This document shows, piece by piece, positions 42,818 to 51,811 of a DNA stretch of 64,000 bases. The notes beneath the pieces were generated by a model that did no database searches, was not told the DNA's origin, and saw only the letters and a program-made list of their open reading frames with translations. Where the stretch lies: contig NZ_QKXH01000001.1 in assembly GCF_003254745.1 (NCBI RefSeq), positions 372,001 through 436,000 of the forward strand. Direction: 5' to 3'. The DNA is from Flavobacterium aquariorum (GTDB taxonomy: Bacteria; Bacteroidota; Bacteroidia; Flavobacteriales; Flavobacteriaceae). Each line of letters begins with the position of its first letter. Within the stretch, counting starts at the first letter, position 1. The position numbers and the translations under genes are program-made.

Positions 42818-43918
42818 ATGTCAGAAGAAAATTTATTTTACGCACTAGCTTTACTTCGGGTGGAAGGAGTGGGGGATATTATGGCTAAAAAGCTGCTTTC
42901 CCATTTTGGAACCGCCGAAAATGTTTTGAATGCCAAGTCCTCACAACTTGCCGCAATAGATGGGATAGGAACTGTTTTGTTGAAAAATTTCAAGGACAAA
43001 ACTATTTTTGAAAAAGCCAAACAAGAATTAGATTTCATTCAAAAGAATGACATCGAGGTGCTGAGTTTTCAAGACGACAAATACCCCGATCGTCTAAAGC
43101 ACTGTATTGACGGCCCCGTTTTATTGTTTTCGTCTGGGAATATCGACTTGAAAAACCGAAAAATCATCAGTATTGTCGGTACTCGCCAAATTACATCTTA
43201 TGGAACCGAATTCTGCAGAAAATTAATAGAAGATCTGGCGCCTTTGGATCCGATAATCGTTAGTGGTTTTGCCTATGGCGTTGATATTGTGGCGCATCAA
43301 TTGGCGATGGATCATGATTTGCAGACGATTGGCGTTGTTGCCCATGGTCTAAACCAAATTTATCCTAAACCGCATAAAAAATACGTTGCCAAAATGGAAC
43401 AGAACGGCGGTTTTATGACCGAATTCTGGAGTACTTCCAATCCTGACAAAGAAAATTTTGTTCGTAGAAACCGTATTGTGGCCGGAATGACCGAAGCCAC
43501 GATTGTCATCGAATCTGCAGACAGAGGCGGTTCGCTCATCACTGCTAATATGGCCAATGATTACAATCGGGATGTTTTTGCCGTTCCGGGACGCACCACC
43601 GATAAATACAGTCAGGGTTGTAATAATTTGATTAAGACCCAAAAGGCAAACGTACTGACCAGCGCTGCCGATTTGATTTATATCCTGAATTGGGATATTG
43701 AGAAAGAGAATAAACCCGTTCAAAAACAGTTGTTTGTCACGCTAGATGAGGATGAACAAAAAGTCTACGATTATCTCTTGAAAGCAGGTAAAGAACTGAT
43801 GGATATCATCGCGTTGCATTGTGATTTTCCGATTTACAGAATTTCAGGTCTATTGCTGAATATGGAATTAAAAGGAGTGATTAGACCTTTGCCTGGGAAA
43901 ATGTTTGAGGCTATTTAA
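42818..43918 (+). CDS. dprA: DNA-processing protein DprA
   Basis: 366 aa. N-terminal helix-hairpin-helix (LRVEGVGDIMAKKLLSHFG ... AIDGIGTVLLKNF), Rossmann DprA fold about 70-285 (SIVGTRQITSYGTEFCRKL, VSGFAYGVDIVAHQLAM, RNRIVAGMTEATIVIESADR, VFAVPGR), and a C-terminal winged helix about 300-366. It loads RecA on incoming single-stranded DNA during transformation; recA lies 9 kb downstream. Confidence 0.95.
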   Translation: MSEENLFYALALLRVEGVGDIMAKKLLSHFGTAENVLNAKSSQLAAIDGIGTVLLKNFKDKTIFEKAKQELDFIQKNDIEVLSFQDDKYPDRLKHCIDGPVLLFSSGNIDLKNRKIISIVGTRQITSYGTEFCRKLIEDLAPLDPIIVSGFAYGVDIVAHQLAMDHDLQTIGVVAHGLNQIYPKPHKKYVAKMEQNGGFMTEFWSTSNPDKENFVRRNRIVAGMTEATIVIESADRGGSLITANMANDYNRDVFAVPGRTTDKYSQGCNNLIKTQKANVLTSAADLIYILNWDIEKENKPVQKQLFVTLDEDEQKVYDYLLKAGKELMDIIALHCDFPIYRISGLLLNMELKGVIRPLPGKMFEAI

Positions 43919-43923
43919 TCAAA

Positions 43924-43958
43924 AAAAGGCTGAAGATGTTTATAATCTTCAACCTTTT
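43924..43958. terminator. Bidirectional terminator between dprA and the YdiJ-like gene
   Basis: Stem AAAAGGCTGAAGAT / ATCTTCAACCTTTT with one mismatch. A run upstream and T run downstream serve both convergent genes. Confidence 0.8.
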
Positions 43959-43977
43959 TTATCAAAACTAATTGTAC

Positions 43978-46896
43978 TTATTTTAAAGCCTTAAAAAGTA
44001 TTTCAACAGGGTGAAATGCTTTTCGGCTTGTTCCATCGCTTATTTGATGTCTACAGCTGGTTCCTGAGGCCGAAATCAAAGTGGCTTCTTCTTCTGAACG
44101 AATGGTTGGGAATAAAACCAATTCACCTATTTTCATCGAAATGTCATAATGCTCTTTTTCATATCCAAAAGACCCAGCCATACCGCAGCATCCGCTTGGG
44201 ATATTTAGTACGGTGTAATTTTGTGGCAGCATTAGTATTTTTTTCAATGGGACTAATGAAGACAATGCTTTTTGGAAACAGTGACCGTGCATACGAACTC
44301 TTTCGGTGTTTTCCGTAAATGATGATGATGTGATGCGGCCTTCGTCCAATTCCTTGGCCAAAAATTCTTCGATTAGCATGGCTCTTCCTGAAAACGCTTT
44401 GGCTTTTTCTTTCAAATCACCACGGCATAAATCAGGATATTCATCTCGGAACGATAAGATTGCCGAAGGTTCGATTCCGATTAAAATTACGTTTTCAGGT
44501 ATTTCTTTGGCGAAAGCCTGAACATTTTTCTCTGCTATTTCTCTAGCTTCTTTCAGCATTCCTTTCGAAAGATAGGTTCTTCCGCTTATACCGATTTCGG
44601 GAATCACCACTTCATAACCCAAACGGTTGAACAATTTAACGGCTGTTTGACCTATTTCGACATCGTAGAAATTCAGGAACTCATCGTTGTACAAATAGAC
44701 TTTCCCCTGAATGAAATTCCCCGTTTGTCTGTAGCTTTTGATCCATTTGGCAAAAGTGATTTTGTGCATTAACGGCAATGATCTTTCGGTGGCAAAACCA
44801 GTCGAACGTTTCATGATGTTTCCTAGAATTCCTGTTGAACCAAAATTATACAACCACGGCAATGAGGCGAATAATTGATTGATTTTTGGAGTGTTACCAA
44901 TTAATTTCGAACGGAATTTCACTCCGTTTTTATCGTGGTATTGTTGCAAGGTTTCAGCTTTTAGCTTCGCCATATCCACATTGGAAGGGCATTCGGATTT
45001 ACATCCTTTACAGCTCAAACATAAATCCATTACTTCGAGCAAACCCTCATCGTCAAATCTGTTTTCTTTGGTAGAGTTGTTTATAGTTTCTCTCAGAATG
45101 TTGGCTCTGGCGCGAGTAGTGTGTTTTTCATCGCGTGTTGCCATATAACTTGGACACATAGTACCACCGCTTTTTTCTGTTTTTCGGCAATCTCCCGATC
45201 CGTTGCACATCTCGGCCGCACGCACGATTCCGTTATGCTCGGAGAAGTCAAAATAGGTTTCCGGCATTGGAGTGTCCTGACCCGGAGTATATCTCAGGCT
45301 GGTATCCATAGGTGGCGTGTTCACAATTTTACCCGGATTGAAAATTCCCCAAGGATCCCAAGTGTTTTTCACTTGGATAAACATTTGATAGATTTCTTCT
45401 CCCAACATTAATGGAATAAATTCACCGCGAAGTCTTCCGTCTCCGTGTTCTCCACTCAATGAACCTTTGTATTTTTTAACCAAATGGGCAATATCTGTAG
45501 CGATAGTTCTGAAAAGTGCTGCTCCTTCTTTGGTTTTTAGATCAATTATTGGGCGAAGGTGTAATTCTCCTGTCGCCGCATGGGCATAATGCACACAACT
45601 TAGATTACGTTCTTTTAGAATAGCATTGAAATCTTCGATAAAATCAGGTAAGTCATTTACGTCAACGGCAGTGTCTTCAATAACGGCAACCGCTTTGGCA
45701 TCGCCGGGAATATTAGACAATAATCCCAAACCTGCTTTTCTAAGATTCCAAACTTTATTGGTGTCTTCGCCCCAAACAATCGGGAAGTGATAACCTAGAT
45801 TTTTGGAACGCATCAGCTCTTCCATTTCTTTGGCGGCCTGAATAATTTCCTCTTTCGAATCCCTTAAAAATTCGACAACCAAAATCGCCTGTGGATCACC
45901 TTCCACAAAGAATCTATTTTTGCTTTGTTCGATATTTTCTTTGGTACATTCAAGGATATAATGGTCTATCAACTCAACACTGTCAGGGTTGAATTTCAAT
46001 GCTTCCAAGTTGGCTTTCAACGATTCGTTGATGCTGTTGTGATGTACGCAGACCAAACCTGCGAACGGTTTTAGTGCATCAACCAAATTCAGTTTAATTG
46101 CTGTCGAGAAGAACAAAGTTCCCTCAGAACCAGCGATTAATTTACAAAAATTGAATTTCTCGGTCGGATCGCCAAAAGGCTGGCTGTCGGCCAATAAATC
46201 TAATGCATATCCAGTGTTTCTTCTCGGAATTGATTTTTTAGGATAATTTTCGTCGAATAATGCTCTGTTGGCCGGTGATGACAATAATTCTTTGGTTTGA
46301 ACATAAATATTTTGTTCCAAAGGGCTTACTACGTTTATTCCGTTGCATTTGTCTTCAAATTCGGCATTGGTTAAAGCACCAAAAGTAACTTCATTTCCAT
46401 CTGCCAAAAAACCTTTGATTTCAAGTAAATGCTCACGGGTGGAGCCATAAATCACAGATCTTGCGCCACAGGCATTGTTACCCACCATTCCGCCAATCAT
46501 ACAGCGATTACTGGTTGAGGTTTCCGGGCCAAAGAATAATTTATAGGATTTTAAATGTAAATTCAGTTCGTCACGAATCACTCCAGGTTCTACCCAAGCC
46601 GATTTTTCGACAGGATCAACCGAAAGGATTTTGGTAAATTCTTGTGAAATATCAACCACAATTCCATTCCCAACAACCTGTCCAGCAAGAGAAGTTCCGG
46701 CTGCACGAGGAATTACACTGCTTTTGTTTTCTCTGGCAAAAGCAATGATTTTTTGAATATCTTCCTTAGTTTTTGGAATGGCCACTGCCAACGGCATTTC
46801 TTTGTAAGCACTTGCATCAGTGGCATAAAGTGTACGCATAGTGTGGTCGTACAATAATTTTCCATCTAATTGCTTTTCAAGACTTTCAAGGTTCAT
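43978..46896 (-). CDS. YdiJ-like FAD and Fe-S D-2-hydroxyacid dehydrogenase
   Basis: 972 aa. FAD-binding type 4 domain (SVIPRAAGTSLAGQVVGNGIVVDIS; STSNRCMIGGMVGNNACGARS), FAD-linked oxidase C-terminal domain to about 535, then Cys-rich ferredoxin motifs (CNGSGDCRKTEKSGGTMCPS and CLSCKGCKSECPSNVDMAKL) and two CCG-type domains (HGHCFQKALSS; PSGCCGMAGSFGYE). The one-polypeptide layout and length fit E. coli YdiJ, an FAD-dependent D-2-hydroxyglutarate dehydrogenase, rather than separate GlcD/GlcF subunits. SerA lies next door (SerA can make D-2-hydroxyglutarate) and DUF1338/HglS follows, which supports that substrate. D-lactate is the alternative. Confidence 0.85.
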   Translation of the reverse strand: MNLESLEKQLDGKLLYDHTMRTLYATDASAYKEMPLAVAIPKTKEDIQKIIAFARENKSSVIPRAAGTSLAGQVVGNGIVVDISQEFTKILSVDPVEKSAWVEPGVIRDELNLHLKSYKLFFGPETSTSNRCMIGGMVGNNACGARSVIYGSTREHLLEIKGFLADGNEVTFGALTNAEFEDKCNGINVVSPLEQNIYVQTKELLSSPANRALFDENYPKKSIPRRNTGYALDLLADSQPFGDPTEKFNFCKLIAGSEGTLFFSTAIKLNLVDALKPFAGLVCVHHNSINESLKANLEALKFNPDSVELIDHYILECTKENIEQSKNRFFVEGDPQAILVVEFLRDSKEEIIQAAKEMEELMRSKNLGYHFPIVWGEDTNKVWNLRKAGLGLLSNIPGDAKAVAVIEDTAVDVNDLPDFIEDFNAILKERNLSCVHYAHAATGELHLRPIIDLKTKEGAALFRTIATDIAHLVKKYKGSLSGEHGDGRLRGEFIPLMLGEEIYQMFIQVKNTWDPWGIFNPGKIVNTPPMDTSLRYTPGQDTPMPETYFDFSEHNGIVRAAEMCNGSGDCRKTEKSGGTMCPSYMATRDEKHTTRARANILRETINNSTKENRFDDEGLLEVMDLCLSCKGCKSECPSNVDMAKLKAETLQQYHDKNGVKFRSKLIGNTPKINQLFASLPWLYNFGSTGILGNIMKRSTGFATERSLPLMHKITFAKWIKSYRQTGNFIQGKVYLYNDEFLNFYDVEIGQTAVKLFNRLGYEVVIPEIGISGRTYLSKGMLKEAREIAEKNVQAFAKEIPENVILIGIEPSAILSFRDEYPDLCRGDLKEKAKAFSGRAMLIEEFLAKELDEGRITSSSFTENTERVRMHGHCFQKALSSLVPLKKILMLPQNYTVLNIPSGCCGMAGSFGYEKEHYDISMKIGELVLFPTIRSEEEATLISASGTSCRHQISDGTSRKAFHPVEILFKALK

Positions 46897-46915
46897 TTTG
46901 GTGATTTTAGATTTA

Positions 46916-46966
46916 AAATTACAGCTTTTAGATTTCGTGTAATTTGAAGTCTAAAAGCTGTAATTT
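46916..46966 (-). terminator. Inverted repeat between serA and the YdiJ-like gene
   Basis: Perfect 17-bp arms AAATTACAGCTTTTAGA (46916-46932) and TCTAAAAGCTGTAATTT (46950-46966). It follows the serA-fusion stop on the minus strand; a likely terminator or processing hairpin. Confidence 0.55.
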
Positions 46967-46974
46967 AAAATTAT

Positions 46975-48870
46975 TTAGTATAGAATTCTATATCTGATTG
47001 TATTTGGAATCTTTTTCAGTTTTTTCTCCAAATCTTTGTTGTGGAAATTATCAATATCGGTAATTACATACCCCAAAGTTTCATTGGTTTTCAAGTATTG
47101 ACCCAAAATATTGTTGTCGTACTCCAAAAGAATATTGTTGATTTGTGCCAAAATACCTTTCACATTTTCATGGATATGCATAATACGGTGTGCACTTTGA
47201 AGTTCAGGAAGCTGAATTTCAGGAAGGTTAACGCTTCCGTAAGTCGTACCTGTATTGATGTAATTGATTATTTTGTTGGCAACATAATGTCCAATATCTT
47301 CTTGAGCTTCTTCGGTACTTCCTCCAATATGTGGAGTCAATATTACATTTGGCAATCCTTGTAATTCAGATACAAATGGCTCGTCATTGTTTTTTGGTTC
47401 GTATGGAAAAACATCTACCGCTGCTCCATGGATTTTTCCGCTTTTCAAATTGGCAACCAATGCTTCAATATCAACGACATGACCTCTTGAAAGGTTCAAA
47501 AATACAACACCTGGCTTCATGTAATCAAAAGCGTCGGCATCGATTAAGTTTTTATTGCTTGCACGTCCGTCAACGTGTAAAGAAACAACATCCGAAAGCG
47601 ATAATAATTCTTTCAAAGAAGAACATTTTTTGGCATTTCCAAGAGCCAATCTGTCAACAGCATCGTAGAAGTATACTTTCATTCCCAATGCTTCGGCTAC
47701 GATAGAAAGTTGTGATCCAATACTTCCGTATCCAACCAAACCTAATTTCTTGCCACGGATTTCAACACTGTTTGTGGCTGATTTGTCCCAAACACCTTCG
47801 TGCATCAATTTGCTTTTTTCGAAAGTATTACGAACAAGCATAATGATTTGTCCCAAAGCCAATTCCACAACAGATCTAGTGTTGCTGTATGGCGCATTGA
47901 AAACTGAAATTCCTTTCATGCTACAAGCAGTCAAATCGACTTGATTGGTTCCGATACAAAACGTTCCAACAGCGTGAAGTTTATTGGCATGCTCCAAAAC
48001 TTTGGCAGTAACGTGAGTTTTCGAACGAATTCCTAGTATTGAAACTCCTTTTATTTTTTCGATTAATTCGTCTTCAGACAAAGAACCTTTAATGGTTTCT
48101 ACGTTATAGCCTTCGTGTTCAAAGATTTTAACGGCATCCTGATGAACGTTTTCCAATAATAAAACATTAATTCTATTTTTTGGATAAGAAACAGAAGCTT
48201 TATAGGATAGCTCATAAAGAATTTCGTCCAATGATGGAGCTATTTGACTAGCTTTTTCTACCACAATCTTGCGGCTTACATTTTCAGTAAAAGCAAAAAA
48301 CTTACTTACTGCTCCACCCTCAAGGGTTTCATAGTCAGTATAACCATCTCCAATCATTATCGCTTCTCCTTGAAGGTTTAATGATTTGATTTTTTTTACT
48401 TTTCCTTGGTTTTCACACAATTCATCTTTTTCGTCAAACCCAATAATGTTTCCTTCATGATCAAATTTGAAAGTGTTGGCCAAAACATTTTCTGGTTTAA
48501 TACCGTATTCTTGAACGATTGGGATGATGATTTCCTTAAAACCGTTTGAAATAATATAAATGTTATCCGAATGTTGTTTAAAAAAAGTTCTATTTCGTAT
48601 TACAGATGCAGTTACTTTCTTTTTTAATTCTTCAATTACACTGCCTATATGATCTCTATTGGCCTGCAATAACTGAATTCTTTGAGTCAAAGATTCTTTC
48701 AAGGACAATTTACCTTCCATCCCAAGGTCAGTTAATCGTTGAATTTCACTTAATATTTGAACTCCTGCAGCACTATCTTGGTAAATTACTTCGCATAATA
48801 CATCCAGTGCTTCGACTTTCATGAAAGTACTGTCAAAATCGAATATAAATGTTTCCTTATTTTCTGTCAT
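46975..48870 (-). CDS. Fusion of HAD phosphatase (SerB-like) and 3-phosphoglycerate dehydrogenase (SerA)
   Basis: 631 aa. Residues about 1-215 are a HAD phosphatase of phosphoserine-phosphatase type: FIFDFDSTFM (DxDxT-like), IYIISNGFKEI, and MIGDGYTDYETLEGG. Residues about 225-540 are a D-isomer 2-hydroxyacid dehydrogenase: SKTHVTAKVLEHANKLHAVG, LGLVGYGSIGSQLS (NAD loop), LNLSRGHVVDIEALV, ILTPHIGGSTEEAQEDIG. A C-terminal ACT domain covers about 560-631. It would catalyse the first and last steps of serine synthesis in one chain. A GTG six codons upstream is possible; the ATG at 48870 is chosen because of the promoter-like TATTTG just before. Confidence 0.85.
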   Translation of the reverse strand: MTENKETFIFDFDSTFMKVEALDVLCEVIYQDSAAGVQILSEIQRLTDLGMEGKLSLKESLTQRIQLLQANRDHIGSVIEELKKKVTASVIRNRTFFKQHSDNIYIISNGFKEIIIPIVQEYGIKPENVLANTFKFDHEGNIIGFDEKDELCENQGKVKKIKSLNLQGEAIMIGDGYTDYETLEGGAVSKFFAFTENVSRKIVVEKASQIAPSLDEILYELSYKASVSYPKNRINVLLLENVHQDAVKIFEHEGYNVETIKGSLSEDELIEKIKGVSILGIRSKTHVTAKVLEHANKLHAVGTFCIGTNQVDLTACSMKGISVFNAPYSNTRSVVELALGQIIMLVRNTFEKSKLMHEGVWDKSATNSVEIRGKKLGLVGYGSIGSQLSIVAEALGMKVYFYDAVDRLALGNAKKCSSLKELLSLSDVVSLHVDGRASNKNLIDADAFDYMKPGVVFLNLSRGHVVDIEALVANLKSGKIHGAAVDVFPYEPKNNDEPFVSELQGLPNVILTPHIGGSTEEAQEDIGHYVANKIINYINTGTTYGSVNLPEIQLPELQSAHRIMHIHENVKGILAQINNILLEYDNNILGQYLKTNETLGYVITDIDNFHNKDLEKKLKKIPNTIRYRILY

Positions 48871-49198
48871 CTTTTTTGTGTTTGTCACAAATAAAAATTA
48901 TTTGTAAATTTTTTGCACAAAGATAAACCCTCAATTGCTATTCTGAAAATATATTGGTATAATACTGGCCAGTTTAACGAGAATTGAGATTATTGTTATA
49001 AATCATCTCTTTGGATGGATAATTTTAAATTTAAACCTTCAAAATCAATTTTAAATTTTGTTTTATTTATTTTAAAATTGCTCTTCGACAGTTGATTTTC
49101 CTAATAGAGGCGCAATATTTCTTAAAAAAAGCAATAACTTGTCGTTTTTCTCCAGATATAACAGAGAATTTGACAAGTTATCGACTTGTTTTGACCTT
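48871..49198. other. 328-bp gap
   Basis: It contains short inverted repeats next to the DUF1338 stop: AACTTGTC (49137-49144) with GACAAGTT (49172-49179), and ACAAGT-TATCG-ACTTGT (49173-49189), alternative hairpins that could terminate the DUF1338 transcript. Nothing else was found. Confidence 0.5.
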
Positions 49199-50008
49199 TT
49201 AATTTTGCAATTTCACATCAGTACTTTCAAAAATTTTATCAGCAGAAGAAGCTACAAATCCTTGGTATAAATTACCATCAGGCATGGCATATCTCAAGGC
49301 AAATTCGTAGTAACAAGATGGAATTTCAAAAGAACCTTCTTCAAAGTTGATGGTATGTAAATCAGCCAATGTACTGGATTGCTCTAAAAATTGCTCAGGA
49401 GTTCCTTTTATTTTTCCGCCAGAAGCGTTCAATTTCCACCCGCTTTCTTCCAAGAAAGTATTCAATTCTTCCAATTTTTCAAAGTGTTTAAGCGCATTTA
49501 CATTAATTGTAAAATGATTGGCGCGAAAACCATAGATATACATCCAAGCAGCATATTCCGATTCTTCCAAGAGTGATTTGTATATCGCTTGTGAATTTGA
49601 TTTCCAAAAAGTACTGTTCAAAGCCAATTGTGGGTGATTAAATTCATTCGGATCGCAATCATCCAGTAATTTTTTTACCGTGTTTTGTAAAGATTCGGAA
49701 CATTTTTCTAACTCTAATTCGGAGATGAAAATTCTTGGTGCATCTTTGTCTGTAGTGTGTTCGTAATGTTTGGCGAACAATTTTTTTGATTCAAATACAT
49801 ATTCTCCACGGGCTTCATACCCAACGTTTAAGAAAATTTTTTCTAATACCGAGATGTTGACTCTTTTGTCATTAAAAGTACGAATCGCAATGTGATCGTT
49901 TAGAATCGTTTCGCCTTTTTCTTCTAATAAAGTGTGTATCTTTTTTGCAGATGGGGTTATTTCAGCATATTGTTCCCATAGTTTCGAAAGCAGTTGATTT
50001 TTGTCCAT
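49199..50008 (-). CDS. DUF1338 protein, HglS-like 2-oxoadipate dioxygenase/decarboxylase
   Basis: 269 aa. DUF1338 members such as HglS are Fe(II) enzymes of VOC-like fold that turn 2-oxoadipate into D-2-hydroxyglutarate in lysine breakdown. Candidate metal residues are visible: His in LNDHIAIRTFND, His in RANHFTINVNAL, and Glu in SCYYEFALRYAMP. The start at 50008 (MDKNQLLSKLWEQY) is chosen because the -7 box (50042-50049) covers the ATG 12 codons upstream. Divergent from an Lrp-family regulator, its likely controller. Confidence 0.8.
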   Translation of the reverse strand: MDKNQLLSKLWEQYAEITPSAKKIHTLLEEKGETILNDHIAIRTFNDKRVNISVLEKIFLNVGYEARGEYVFESKKLFAKHYEHTTDKDAPRIFISELELEKCSESLQNTVKKLLDDCDPNEFNHPQLALNSTFWKSNSQAIYKSLLEESEYAAWMYIYGFRANHFTINVNALKHFEKLEELNTFLEESGWKLNASGGKIKGTPEQFLEQSSTLADLHTINFEEGSFEIPSCYYEFALRYAMPDGNLYQGFVASSADKIFESTDVKLQN

Positions 50009-50041
50009 TTCTGTCTGTGTTTTTAAATTGTAAGAATGACA

Positions 50042-50049
50042 CAAAACTA
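50042..50049 (-). promoter_or_regulatory. -7 box of the DUF1338 gene
   Basis: TAGTTTTG on the minus strand (TAnnTTTG), 33 nt before the chosen start. It excludes the upstream ATG at 50044. Confidence 0.55.
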
Positions 50050-50122
50050 AATAGAAATCTGTCGAACTAACATATTGTTGATTCGATTATTGATAAATAG
50101 ACATATTTGAATGATAATTGTG

Positions 50123-50130
50123 TAATTTTG
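50123..50130 (+). promoter_or_regulatory. -7 box of the Lrp gene
   Basis: TAATTTTG (TAnnTTTG), 67 nt before the ATG at 50198. Confidence 0.45.
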
Positions 50131-50197
50131 ACAGATGTAAGCATTTTTTTTGCTTTAGAATTGTCAATGTTATAGTTTTCAACCAAATAGTTAAGTG

Positions 50198-50671
50198 ATG
50201 TTAAACTCCAAAAACAACGAAAATACTGATTATTTAGACCAAGAAATCATCAGAAAGCTGAGTGAGAACGGAAGAATTCCATATTCTGAATTAGCCAAAG
50301 AATTAAAAGTGTCTAATTCTTTAGTGCATTTGCGTGTTCGAAAATTGCAGGAGTCGGGGGTGATTGCCGGGTTTTCTGTAAAATTGAATGCCAAAGCCAA
50401 TGGTTTTGAAACGATTACCTATACAGGAATTACCACCAAAGAAGCCCGTTTTGCCTACTCAATAGCCGAGCAACTCAAATTGATTCCCGAGATTGTGGAA
50501 TGCCATTGGGTTTCGGGAAAATATGCTTTGTTTATCAAGATTGTGGCGGCCAATAACGAAGAGTTACGAAAAATCATCTACGAACAAATTCACATTATCG
50601 AAGGAGTGGGGGGGACGGATTCCTTTATTTCTTTCGGTTCCGCTTTCGAGAAAAACTTACCGATACAGTAA
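50198..50671 (+). CDS. Lrp/AsnC family transcriptional regulator
   Basis: 157 aa. N-terminal HTH (LDQEIIRKLSENGRIPYSELAKELKVSNSLVHLRVRKLQESGVIAGFSVKLN) and C-terminal RAM/ligand domain (YTGITTKEARFAYSIAEQLKLIPEIVECHWVSGKYALFIKIVA). The family senses amino acids. Its divergent position next to the HglS-like gene suggests control of lysine or 2-oxoadipate catabolism. GTG immediately precedes the ATG as an alternative start. Confidence 0.92.
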   Translation: MLNSKNNENTDYLDQEIIRKLSENGRIPYSELAKELKVSNSLVHLRVRKLQESGVIAGFSVKLNAKANGFETITYTGITTKEARFAYSIAEQLKLIPEIVECHWVSGKYALFIKIVAANNEELRKIIYEQIHIIEGVGGTDSFISFGSAFEKNLPIQ

Positions 50672-50677
50672 AAAAAA

Positions 50678-50710
50678 GACCAATTGATACAATTTATTTA
50701 TCAATTGGTC
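50678..50710. terminator. Bidirectional terminator between Lrp and trpS
   Basis: Arms GACCAATTGAT (50678-50688) and ATCAATTGGTC (50700-50710), flanked by A run and T run. Confidence 0.85.
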
Positions 50711-50733
50711 CTTTTATAGTTTTAAGGAATGTT

Positions 50734-51708
50734 TTAGATTTCAAATCCCAATTTCTCTCTTACTCTTGCCAAAACTCCGTTGGCAACAATACTGGCTTTT
50801 GTAGCTCCTTTTTTCAATAAAGCATCCACTTCAGGAAGATTGTTGATGTAGTAGTTGTATTTTTCTCTTTCGGTTTTAAATTTTTCCAAAATCAATTCAA
50901 ACAAAGCTTGTTTGGCGTGGCCATATCCATAATTACCTCCTAAATAGTTGGCTCTCATTGTTTCGATTTGCTCTTCATTGGCTAACAAAGAATAAATAGC
51001 AAAAGCATTACAAGTATCTGGATTTTTTGGATCTTCTAATGGTGTACTATCGGTTTCAATACTCATCACTTGTTTGCGTAGCGCTTTGTCATCCAAGAAA
51101 ATATTAATGATATTATTCGCCGATTTACTCATTTTTCCTCCATTAGTACCAGGTATCAGCATGCTGTCTTCTTGTATTTTAGCTTCTGGAAGTACAAAAG
51201 TTTCTCCCATTTGGTGGTTGAAACGAGACGCTACGTCACGGGTAATTTCCAAGTGTTGCAATTGGTCTTTTCCAACGGGAACAAATTGGGCATCATATAA
51301 TAAAATATCGGCTGCCATTAACATCGGATACGAAAACAAACCGGCATTAACATCATCCAATCGATCTGATTTGTCTTTGAAAGAGTGTGCCAATGTCAAA
51401 CGCTGAAAAGGGAAAAAACAACTCAAATACCAAGACAATTCCGCTGTTTGTGCGACATCCGACTGACGGTAAAAAACTACTTTTTCAATATCCAAACCGC
51501 AAGCCAACCAAGCGGCAGCGGTACTATAGGTGTTGGCTCTCAGTGTTTCTCCATCTTTTATTTGTGTAATTGAATGCAAATCGGCAATAAAAAGGAATGA
51601 TTCGTTTTCCGGTTTATTTGACAGTTCGATTGCGGGTATAATTGCGCCCAATAGGTTTCCTAAATGCGGAGTTCCTGTACTTTGAACGCCTGTAAGTATT
51701 TTTGCCAT
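50734..51708 (-). CDS. trpS: Tryptophanyl-tRNA synthetase
   Basis: 324 aa, normal length. Class I signatures: TGVQSTGTPHLGNLLGAI at the N-terminus (HIGH equivalent HLGN), KMSKSANN near 190-200, VGKDQLQHLEITRDVASRFN for Trp/ATP binding. Charges tRNA-Trp. Confidence 0.97.
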   Translation of the reverse strand: MAKILTGVQSTGTPHLGNLLGAIIPAIELSNKPENESFLFIADLHSITQIKDGETLRANTYSTAAAWLACGLDIEKVVFYRQSDVAQTAELSWYLSCFFPFQRLTLAHSFKDKSDRLDDVNAGLFSYPMLMAADILLYDAQFVPVGKDQLQHLEITRDVASRFNHQMGETFVLPEAKIQEDSMLIPGTNGGKMSKSANNIINIFLDDKALRKQVMSIETDSTPLEDPKNPDTCNAFAIYSLLANEEQIETMRANYLGGNYGYGHAKQALFELILEKFKTEREKYNYYINNLPEVDALLKKGATKASIVANGVLARVREKLGFEI

Positions 51709-51798
51709 TTTTATTTATTTAAATCTCGTATGATTGTATGGTGATGTAATATTTGACCGCAAAGTTAATTCTTTTGCTAAATTTTCCGCAAGTTTCCT

Positions 51799-51806
51799 TA
51801 CTTTTG
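51799..51806 (+). promoter_or_regulatory. -7 box close to the plsC start
   Basis: TACTTTTG with TTTTG at 51772-51776 (22-bp spacing), a full -33/-7 match. The ATG at 51812 is only 5 nt downstream, so the mRNA may be leaderless. It rules out an upstream start at 51734. Confidence 0.6.
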
Positions 51807-51811
51807 ACTTT

